Shown piece by piece: positions 34,489-43,869 of a stretch of DNA of 64,000 nucleotides. Where the stretch lies: assembly GCA_030411725.1 (NCBI GenBank), contig MU839835.1, forward strand, positions 682,001-746,000. The letters are read 5' to 3'. The DNA is from Echria macrotheca (taxonomy: Eukaryota > Ascomycota > Sordariomycetes > Sordariales > Schizotheciaceae). The position numbers and the translations under genes were made by a program. Within the stretch, counting starts at the first letter, position 1; each line of letters begins with the position of its first letter. Under the pieces are notes generated by a model. That model was not told where the DNA came from, did not search any database, and was given only the letters and a program-made list of their open reading frames with translations.

Positions 34489-36281
34489 TCACGGAACCGA
34501 CGGTGCGAGCGCCTCGAGACCCGCTTCGGCTTGGACGACGCCGGCGGCGAAGCCAATACTTTTGCTCAATGCGACGGCCTTCTCATACATCTCTCGTGCC
34601 TCCGCGGGGTTCCCTGACAGCTTCGCAATATCGCCCAGGTTGCACAACGAGACGGCGCATGCATGATCGCATTCGGCCGTCCGTTTCTCGCCCTGCGGTT
34701 CGCTGGCATGTTGTTCAGCGTTGGTGGCCCAACGACGAGCGGCCGCCAGATAGGAAGCTCGCCGCACGGCCGGGTCGGATGATGTCTCGATGTCCTTCAT
34801 CATGGCGTCAACAGCCGCCTCGCCGGCCGGGAGGACGGGATGCTGGGCGAAACAGGTTGCGATGTTATTCACTTCGACAGTTGCTTGTCAGCCATGTACA
34901 TGATCCGGTTCCATCCGGGGAGCAATATGCCTCGCCATCGCGGGGTATCTCGACTTACTCAACACGGCACTGTGACATTGATCCTTGCTCAATCCGAGGG
35001 CTTGGAAGAAGAGCGGCAAAGCAAGATGAAACTGGGATCTCGTCTCGTAGCTGTTGCCAAGAGCTGCAGCGTCAAAGTCAGCAACAAAGGTCGGAAGAAA
35101 GCAACGGTGAAGTAAACAATATCGACATGAGAAAAGAAAAAAACTCACACTCGATGGTGGCCCCAATCTCCTCAGCACTCATCCATGTCCCCTCGCTGTC
35201 CTTGGAGCCCTCGACAGTCCGTCTCTGGAGCTCCTTCAGAGCTGTCTCAACCGCCCATACCAGTCTCTCATGGGCAAGCTCTGGTTTCCGAATATGCTCA
35301 TCCGAGTACAGGTCTGCCAGCTTAACGCTGATACCTACCGATTTACCCAGAATCCGCGTCCTCTTCCCCCAGAGAGTCTCCGGGACCTCGACGACAGCTC
35401 CCTCGTCCGGCACAGGAGCTCCAGGCGTAGGTGGCATGAATGGCGGCATCAAGGCCTGAGTGGACTTGCCCTCCTTGACGGTCCTCTCCATGACCTCTAC
35501 CCAGCGCTTACAATCCCTCAGCAGGGCTTCCAATACCTTGGCCGAGCCAGCATAGTTTTCACTCTTTTCCAACCAAGCCGCTATCTGGATCTTGATACCC
35601 ATCACGTCGTCCGAGAAGGGGTCGACACGGAGTTCATCGCACAGCTCAAGCGCCTGCTTGTAGTACTTGAGCGCCAGCTTAGGATCGGGGGCATAGTTGC
35701 TGTAGTAGAGAGCCCGCCTGAGGGCCTTGGCAACCGGCTCGGGATATCGGGTGAACTGCTCCGAGTAGAAGTAGGTGTAGTACAAGCGCGAAACGTAGAC
35801 GATCACGACGGCTAGACCGGCGAGTCTGCCAGCACGAGGTTAGTTTGTTGCCTCGATATCAAAGTCGGGAAGGTGACAGGGGATGTGGGGCTCACATAGA
35901 CAACGCAAACACTAGCTCGCCCGGGCTTTGCTTGTACACACGGCGGATGTTTTCTATCCTGAAAGGCGCGCCCAGGCTGCGGAAACTTGCCCACAAGCCC
36001 CGCAACAACACTCGCGTCAGCGTTTGGCGCGGCGGAGGCGCGGACCCATCGTCTTCTTTGTCACTCCGAGGCCTGTTCGGATTGCGTGGTCCTCCGGTGG
36101 TTGACTGAAAGCGGCGGTGGCATTGGCATCGGGATGTTGTTGTTTCGGAGAGCGCGGAGAGGACGGAGGTCGCGGAGCCGGTAGGGTGCAAAGCCAATCG
36201 TAGCGCGACCGAAACAACTAAATTTCGTGGGAGTCGGCGGAGCGCTCCGGGCGAGAGCCGTACGGGTCTAATGAGGGACAT
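34489..36281 (-). CDS. MGR3: Mgr3-like TPR protein of the mitochondrial i-AAA protease complex
   Basis: Four exons are read: 36281-35896, 35825-35149, 35063-34959 and 34871-34489 (516 residues, phases consistent). The N-terminus is Arg-rich without acidic residues (MSLIRPVRLSPGALRRLPRN), fitting a mitochondrial presequence. A transmembrane helix (LVFALSILAGLAVVIVYVS, about residues 122-140) is assembled across the first intron. The rest is TPR-like helical repeats (ALRRALYYSNYAPDPKLALK, ETRSQFHLALPLFFQALGLS, VSLCNLGDIAKLSGNPAEA). In yeast, Mgr3 with Mgr1 binds the Yme1 i-AAA protease and helps it take up substrates in the inner membrane. The assignment rests on layout and recalled family likeness, not on a search. 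It is head-to-head with DAP1, 443 nt apart. Confidence 0.8.
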
Positions 36282-36379
36282 GACGGGCCAGCAACCGTAA
36301 ATGGAGCATTGAGCCGGCAGGACGTTGGGCGCGATGGTGAGATTTGCGACGTGAAGTTGAGCTTAAAGTTTGCATCATG

Positions 36380-36400
36380 AGCTTTCCAAATTGGAAAGCT
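36380..36400. promoter_or_regulatory. Perfect 10-bp inverted repeat in the MGR3-DAP1 promoter
   Basis: AGCTTTCCAA and TTGGAAAGCT are exact reverse complements separated by one A. A further partial AAGCTT copy follows at once. It lies roughly a quarter of the way from the MGR3 start to the DAP1 start. It suggests a binding site for a dimeric factor. Confidence 0.55.
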
Positions 36401-36420
36401 TGGAAGCTTACCAAATCGCG

Positions 36421-36433
36421 CCAATCTGATTGG
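36421..36433. promoter_or_regulatory. Back-to-back CCAAT boxes (CCAAT-CTG-ATTGG)
   Basis: CCAAT and its exact reverse complement ATTGG are separated by CTG, so the site reads the same for both divergent genes. In fungi CCAAT is bound by the Hap/CBC complex, which regulates respiratory and heme genes. Both flanking genes, a mitochondrial protease adaptor and a heme-binding protein, would fit that regulon. Confidence 0.55.
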
Positions 36434-36724
36434 TGCAATGTAGTGTGACGTCCATGGCTGCCTCAGGCAGAGACCCTGGATTCGTGGAGTTAACCCCTGT
36501 CGGTCCCGAGGTTTCAAAGAATTGCGTGAGACGGGTCCATCGCTCCCTCCGCTTGTCGGGTTCGTAGTTTCCCTCTCAACGTGGAAGAGTCATTTTGCAA
36601 AGAGATTTCGTTCGTTTCTAGCATCTGCTGTTCAAAGCCAATAAAGGTGTGTTGAGCCGCCATTTTCACCAAAATAACTAATCACGCATCTGCTGACTCG
36701 CTGTTTAGTTGCCTCATCAGCATC

Positions 36725-37599
36725 ATGGCCGGCAAATTTGAGCCCAAGACGCCTGTCCAGCTGGCTCCTCCCAAGGATGACCCCATTTCTCTGGAGGAAT
36801 TGGCCAAAGCAACCGGTACGGCCAGTCTTTCGGAGTGTCTCCCATTCATGGGTTTTGTTCTGCCCAGTATCACCTTCCTTTTATGCCGCTGGCCCCCAGG
36901 CACCGGCTGGCCAGCCCTGCTGCAGATGCTGGGACATGCGTCCACCGCTTTTTGGGGTCGTTGGAGACGGCGAAACTCTGGCTAATGTGATATATCGCAG
37001 GGGAAAATGGCGGAAAGTGCTATGTCGCCATCAAGGTGCCGCAAACCCGCCCTTGTAAGGTGGAACTGTGCAAGACAGCCGGCTGACACGAACCCCAGGG
37101 TATTGTCTACGATGTGACCGGGAATAAGGCCTACCAGCCGGGCGGCTCATACCACGGTACGTCTTCATGCCTCCTTTTCCATCCTCTTGGCGTCGTCTTC
37201 GCCCTCGTCCTCGCCCTCGCGTCGCGTCGCTCGTCGGTGGACCGCCTGCCGTCCTGACGGCGATGAGAAGCGGGGTCGGCACACCGCCGCCGGTGAGCGG
37301 CATCACTGTAGGACCTACATCACTGGTTGGGAATGGAGCGTTTGCGCCCCCGTTTGCAGTTCTGCTCCTCCACCGTCAACGCCCGACAGTCCGGTCTAAC
37401 CCCTTACCGTTTAGTCTTCGCGGGTAAGGATGCGTCGCAAGCGCTCGCCAAGACGTCGACCAAAGAGGCCGACGTCAGCCCGGAGTGGAAGCATTTGGAT
37501 GACAAAGAGAAAGGCGTGCTCAACGACTGGGTCACGTTCTTCTCCAAGAGGTACAACGTCGTGGGCAAGGTGGAGGGTGCGACCAATTTCGACGAGTAA
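36725..37599 (+). CDS. DAP1: Dap1-like heme-binding protein (cytochrome-b5-like MAPR family)
   Basis: Four exons are read: 36725-36815, 37001-37035, 37099-37156 and 37415-37599 (122 residues). The second and third exons are very small (35 and 58 nt) and the last intron is long for this genome (258 nt). The protein is a lone cytochrome-b5-like domain of the MAPR type: ISLEELAKATGENGGKCYVA, then GIVYDVTGNKAYQPGGSYH, then VFAGKDASQALAK. Tyr60 in the SYHVFAG motif corresponds to the heme-ligand tyrosine of PGRMC1/Dap1. Unlike animal PGRMC1 there is no N-terminal membrane anchor. Dap1 supports the sterol 14-alpha-demethylase Erg11/CYP51 in ergosterol synthesis and affects azole and DNA-damage response in yeasts (family knowledge). 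Confidence 0.9.
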
Positions 37600-40500
37600 G
37601 CCCATCGAAGGCAACAGAGCCAGATCGTGACGGAAGAGCGATATTCCTGCGAAATATTAGACGTTACTTCTGCCCTGTTCCCATTGCACGTCTTGGTGCC
37701 CATCCACACGGTATGTCTCGGCGGTCCGCTCCGCTGCTAATAGTCCGTCGGCCTTGAGGGATTCGAGGCTCCAAGAACCAGCCGGGCTGTGTTCGGTCTC
37801 GATATTGGGCGACAAGTTTCGAAGATAAGGATCCTTTGTTGGCACCTTTCTTCCCTCAGAAATAGCCTTTAGAGCGACGCAATTTCTTCTCCGTCGTGTC
37901 CACCCTCGGGTTAAGCGTCGTATCGTCTTTCGGTCGTGAAGCCGGAAACAGAGCAACTCGAGACAGAAGGGAGAACGACCGAGGAAAAGAAAGGTCTTAT
38001 ATTGATAACCCCTGGGGCTATTACGTGAGGAGGCGGTAACCCCTGTTTTGGGGTGGCCTGGTGATGATTGGTTGCTGAGGCATGCGCCGAGGGAGGTGCT
38101 TCGGTGACCAAAAGAGAAAGCTAACGTTGGGGCTACGCAACCGTTCAAGACGTTGTTATCCGTTGTCTCTCGGTGTTTGTATTGTATTGTACTCTGTTAC
38201 ATGTACTTTTCCGTGTCGTGATACCGGGGGGTTCATTTGGAGGACAAGAAATCCAGGAAACACAGAACACTAACTGGACATGGCCTGGTCGTGGGGGATC
38301 CGGCTTCCAAACACCGCATCTCGGCAGTTCGATAGGACCAGCAGGAACAGGAACATGAACTTCGGCTGGGGAGAGAGGAGTACCAGCCATAGGTCCTTTG
38401 GTAGGTACTGGGGAGATACACACCCCCAAGTCCCAACCCCCCCTGTCTGTTACGTTGAGCCAAAGTGAGAATTCATGCAGACCCTGACATTGCCATCTCG
38501 ACGATACGCTCGCGCGTCCGCAGTTACACGCATCGTTGCCTTTACGGTTTTGGATACCTATGTGCGACCGGGGGGTCTAGTCTGGTCTGGCTTGAAGCCA
38601 TGTGGTACGGAACAACGCGGCCATCGTTGACGCTTGTCGTTTGGCGCATAGCATGTTTTCCTCTCTCATCATGTGTGCTATAAGGTATACCGTCTACTGT
38701 AGCGCGTTAGCGCGCCAGCATTGTGTATCTGTTTGTCTGCGTGCTCATCGTATGTTGATGTGTCACGCGGCGCTTTTGATTGGGGAGACTGCGATGGAAC
38801 CTGGGCATGGAACTCGGCGCGTTCTCATTACATAAGACATATATTGCAGGTATATATATAGACATATGTATATATCCACCGGGTTAGAAAGAAAGAAAGA
38901 TGGTACAGAGATCTAGAAGAGAAAGCGGGTAGAGAGGTATAGATAAGGTTTCCGTTTTGGCTGCAACGAAATCTCGTGGCGGCGGGTTTCTACTAGATAT
39001 TAGATCTACAAGAGAACAACCCACCGCTCCCGGAAAGGAGGGAGGGGGCTAAATACATTCCTGGGCCATATCTCCGGATCGGGGCGTCTGTGCATCACGT
39101 CTGGGGCGGGCCGGCAGGCAGAGGCGGAGAGAGACATGGGGATGAAGGCAGGGGTCTGGATAGGTACGATCACTAAGGAGGGTGGCAAGGTGGGCGGATG
39201 GGCAGTTGGTGGGTTGCGTTGGAGATTCCTCTTCCATAAGGCTGGGTGACATGATCACGGAGGGGCGGGGAGCGGTTGAGTGCTCTATACCGCTACCCAC
39301 GGCTCTGGTACTGAGGTTACCTTGAGGATGGGCAGATCAAGCGGTTGCTGGGCTGTCAGTCAGTAGTTAGGTACCTTAGTCGTAGTAGGGGTACAGGTAT
39401 TTATCCCACATGCTATACGGTTTAGACGCTGCCAAGAGAACCCGATGACTGATGACGGGGGGGTTTCAGGGAAAGAAGATCCCTGGGCGGCCAGATAGGG
39501 TGCTGACTGGAGGTGATGGGGAACTGTGGCTACATTGTACTGTGATATGGTTCGATGGGAGAGACCCTTGTAAGCTCGGTCAGTCTCCTTTCGGAGATTA
39601 GATCACCGGTCAATGATCAAATCCCGAACTTCTCCGGGCACCTCCGGTCGGGAGCTTGGGTGTTACCCTCCACTTCTCCTGCTTATTCCTACAGAAGATT
39701 ACCTGGGTATGGTAGGAGGGTGGTAGTAGCCGTCTCTACCTGCTTTGAGTAGACACCCAATGTCAGGTCCCAGAGCAACTCAAGCTCGGCAGGAACTGCC
39801 GGTCGGAAGCAAGGGGGACTGACTCTACCAGGTACAATACAATGTGCGACATGGCATACCCGTGTTCGGGCATGTTGTCCGGCCATGCCGGGTAACCATG
39901 CCTGCGGCGCGTCTGTCTTTGGTTTTCTGGCCCCCAACAGATGTACACATTGCAGCGCGATTGCCAAACTAGACAGCTTCTACAGGGATCTGTTTGACGT
40001 TCTGGTTCTACAAGGGACGCAGGGGATTGGTGCCCCAGGAAAGAAAACAGGGGCTGTAGAGTTTGAAGAGCAGGGACATACACATGACAGAATACGCGGA
40101 GCGTATTGCTGCTTTCTCAACGAGAAAAGAGATGACATGTCGCCAAGCACATGGAAACCACGCGCATCTTTACCTTACTCTCAAGCTTTATAGAACCACC
40201 ATCCTCGAGACGTCCCATCCGGTATTCGCACCGGAATAAAAGAGAGAAGCAAGTAGCACCCTACAAAGGTCCTGTGCGACGCTTACGTCTGCCAAACACG
40301 TCGACATTTGCCGAGGTGGGACACAACATGCGGAGACTCGGCGCTTGCCGGGTACGACGGACTGAGAGAGGCTCTTTGAGCGCCAAGAAAGTCGCACAAC
40401 AGCAAGGATCGACAAGGCCGTAAGGGTCACTAACGTATGAGGGGACATATGAAATCCAGGGAATTGAAGTTTGAAGAGGTGCCACGACAAGGAAAGGGAC

Positions 40501-40985
40501 GTAGAGGATGTGTGTGGGTGGGGTGGGAGAAAAGGGGGGTTGTTTGCGTTTATCTTGTGGTTTTCTCTCCCTCTGTCGAAGCGACGGAATTAGGCCCAAG
40601 TCCTCGTTTCCTGAAAGTGAAGGAAGCAGCAGCAGAAATTATTCGAATTCGTTCATATCATCATCTCGTTACCAGACTTTTAGACTTTTACTCACCTCAA
40701 CCCCTTTTCCCCGAGCACGAAGGTCGTCCCCAAAACACCACATACTCCACATCTCGCTGACAAAAAGAGAAGCCCAAACAACCCGAAGCACAAAGATTAC
40801 CCAAACCCCTGAGCTAAGTTCGTTCGTCACTCATGGCATCAAACCCTTTCAACCCCGACCGACCCGAAACCAACACAATATTCACAAGCCCGCCAGCCTC
40901 TACCTACAACACCATATCACAGCACACGCACACCTAGGACCTCGGATCCCCTGTGTTCGCACGAGAGTGAGCTATATGAATCAAC
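37600..40985. other. 3.4-kb intergenic region between convergent DAP1 and the Cys-rich gene
   Basis: No gene supported. A (GAAA)n-like tract lies at 38886-38900 and AT-rich palindromic sequence with tatatata at 38853-38875. AGGTA-type motifs are at 39366-39378 and near 39700. A plus-strand ORF at 40508-41143 is pyrimidine-rich and runs antisense into the next gene; I do not consider it real. Confidence 0.45.
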
Positions 40986-41249
40986 CTAATGTAGACCTAG
41001 ACGCCCCGATAAAAACTTGCCTTGATAGTCCCCCCTCCCAAGCTGGTACTGCTGGTAGCCCTGACCGCCGTCCTGGCCGCGGGCGCGGGCCTGGCAGCCG
41101 TCACAGGGGTAGTCTTGGTCCCAGATGTTGCGGAGCTTCTTGACGCTGCAGCACTCGTGGTTCGGGTCGTTCCTCGCAAAGTGACAGTACGACTTGAGCC
41201 GGAAGGTCGAGTGGCCGCACGTGAACATGAACTCCTCGAAATCGCACAT
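40986..41249 (-). CDS. Small conserved cysteine/histidine-rich protein, function unknown
   Basis: A single exon encodes 87 residues and starts MCDFEEFMFTCGHSTFRLKS. The in-frame sequence upstream has no ATG. The first 52 or so residues carry CGHS, YCHFARNDPNHECC and CDGC, a Cys/His pattern suggesting a small zinc-binding fold. Codons there are strongly GC at the third position, as in the neighbouring real genes. I recall similar small proteins (an E-F-x-F/T-CGH start and SYCHFARNDPNH) across filamentous ascomycetes, all uncharacterised. The last 20 or so residues are less constrained and a missed 3' intron is possible. It shares a 2.6-kb divergent upstream region with the C2H2 gene at 43870. 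Confidence 0.7.
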   Translation of the reverse strand: MCDFEEFMFTCGHSTFRLKSYCHFARNDPNHECCSVKKLRNIWDQDYPCDGCQARARGQDGGQGYQQYQLGRGDYQGKFLSGRLGLH

Positions 41250-43869
41250 GATGTGTGTGAGGATGTCTCGGGGGGGAGGGGGGGCGGCCGCGGAAGGGTG
41301 CAGGATCGACACGGCTGGTGCCGGATGATTTTTTATTTTTTTTATTTTGTTCGACGGGAAGTGCGTGAATAGAACGGCTGAGCAGAGAGTTATTGAGCAA
41401 AATGGTTAGTATGACCTCCTGTGTTGACTCGATCTTTGGTATAGACATACAACTACGTATCTGGATTCCCGGTTTGACTTGAACACAGGCTGAAAAGGAG
41501 ACAATCACGCCCGGAAGGGACAGTTGATGTTGCTGAAAATGTGAGAAACATCCCCAGACTGACGAGAGAGAAGCTGCTTTATATCTGAGTGTGGCCGAGA
41601 CACCCACCCTCCCAACCACAGGCTTCACGTCTTGCAACGACCCGCTGGTGCGAATACAGTGAGTGGCATGCTCGCTCGTCCCACATCACGACGCAATAGG
41701 CTCGCATCACGACAAGAACTGTGATGCTGAGGGAATGACATATCACATCTGGGCGAGCCATACCTGAACCAAGAGCATCGCATGGTCCGGACCAAAACAT
41801 CACCAACTTCAACCGGTAAACCGATTGCCCAGTAGCCCCACGATGTAGGTGGAGCACACAGCTGAAGTGGCGTCTGCAAACGGGCATCCCTTGAGTACCT
41901 AAGTAAGCCTCTGAATAATACCTCTGAGAAGCACCCCAATCAAGATGGCCAGAGAGCAGGTCCCTTGAGAAGAACTGCATATGCCAATCTGACACAGCCG
42001 TGCCCTCTGTACAACTGGGAACCCGGGTCTGGTGGCTGTCACTCCGTGTTGCTCGACATAAAACTGAGGCAGGTCCTGTCTGGATGTCTGTCCTTCAAAG
42101 CCAGGTCTTCCTAAGCATCATGTTAACTGGGCTAGCACGCCAAGTTCGACAGTGGCACTTCCGCATCCTCCAGGCCCTTCTGCCCCTTCTCGGCTACCAT
42201 TAGCATCTCAAGACAAGACGAATACTCTACATGTTAGATATGGCAGATATATCACCCAAAATGGCAGACTATCGCAGAGTACAGCTGCCGGGACGCTGGG
42301 GCCCAGCTCGGCCCGCTACGGGGAGGTGTCCTGCAACAGCCGGCGACTACCTTATGACCGGCATCTGGCCGAGGTTGAGCAAACACCTGACGTGCAGCCG
42401 GCTAGGCCTGGGCGAGCAAGGTGATGGGGGGCCCAGTGGGCCAGTCGAAGGCGGCTCTTTGCTGTGTGGGAAATCCAGAGCCGACCGGTCCAGGGTCTGG
42501 AGGCTAGCTGGCAGCAGCGAGCAAACTTGGCCTCTCGCAACTCGACGTTGTACAAGGACGCTCTGTAGCCAAGGACGGCACAGAGCTAATGCAGAGATCC
42601 GCCGGATTGAAGAAGCCGCAGGATGTGCCGCGCGCCGCTGTGAGACATCGGCCCTTGCCGGTTGCTGAAGCCGCGAAAGAAAAACACCTGCCAGGCTTAG
42701 TATCGCCAGTCTCGACAAAATGCGCGTGCCAACACAGCGTGCATTTGCTTGTTAATTGCCTCTGAAGCGAGCATTAGCCGCTGCCAGACGTCTTGAGTGA
42801 GTAATTGGTGCCGAATCGGGTTACGGACTCTTTCGGGCCTCCGTGTTGAAGCACCTCGAGAATTCCTGGCCGATATTGATTGGGAGTCGGAAGTGGCTTG
42901 TGTCACGATCTCTAAAGTCGAGTTTCGTGGGCGACAAAACTTTGCCAAGCCGATCTAAAATCTGGCTGTCTCGCTCGCTTATCACCACGTGATAGCCGCA
43001 ATCGGGAAGGCCCCACGAGGCAACCTTCACCGAGAATGGCTCGGGACGCGGCGATGCTGATTGGCGCAAAGGCCGTGCCGTCACCGACCAAAGGCAGAAA
43101 GTGAGGCGGACTGCGGGTCGCATCCGGTTGCCTGATTTCAGGCGGCCGGTGTTTAGAGCAAACGCTGCTCCCTCCTTCCCATCAATCCATCAATCAACTC
43201 CCCACCTGTCTCTGTCCCGACTCCAACGTTGCCCCATCGACTTGACGACAGCGTCGACCGCCCATCGCCCTTTTTTGGCTGCAGTCCGTCCTTATTCGCC
43301 ATCGCGGCCCGATCCGTGATTGATTGATCGAGCTGCCCGCGCCTGGAACATGTCTGGTTAGCAACCCGCCGGGCGTCATTCGCAATCCCTCGCCTTGCCC
43401 TTTCCCGCAATCCCCTCAGTCGCCTTTCCGCCCTCGAGCACCGCATTTGCTTTCTTCCAGTCCCGACTTGTCGACGCCGCGATTCTTCTTGCGCCTGCTT
43501 GTCAGTGCCCGTTCCTTTATCTTGACTCTTTCACTCCCAGCCTTGGCTGCCTCTTTCTCTGCGGATCTGTGATTGCCCGGAGTTGGGACATGGAGCTGTC
43601 TGTGTCGAAGATATAGCGACAAAATCCGCTCGTACTAACTGTCTTGTAGAGAGCTGGTTCTCAACACTCCGTCGGCAGCTGCTGCCAGGTTTCGCAACAT
43701 GTCGGTTTGTCCTGGGTGCGAGGCTCTGCGGGCCCTTCGAGCTAACGTGTCCATGTAGCTTCATCTCAACAGCACATGCAGTATTCCCAGAGTGAGCAGG
43801 ACACAGTATGTTGTTCACACTCCTCCGTGGGTCCTTTTTCCAGATCTGACCGTCTCTCAGTCTGCCAAT
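41250..43869. promoter_or_regulatory. 2.6-kb divergent upstream region of the Cys-rich and first C2H2 genes
   Basis: No ORF is convincing. The right part (about 43,100-43,869) is pyrimidine-rich and is probably the long 5' leader of the C2H2 gene. It includes a minimal upstream ORF of three codons plus stop at 43350-43361 (MSG), curiously the same first three residues as the main protein. Confidence 0.4.

Noticed and set aside
34455..35459. 334-codon plus-strand ORF opposite MGR3
   Set aside because: It runs antisense across MGR3 exons and introns, while the minus strand gives a coherent TPR protein with correct splice phases.
40508..41143. 211-codon plus-strand ORF overlapping the Cys-rich gene
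   Set aside because: Ser/Arg/His-rich product of pyrimidine-rich spacer and antisense of a real gene.
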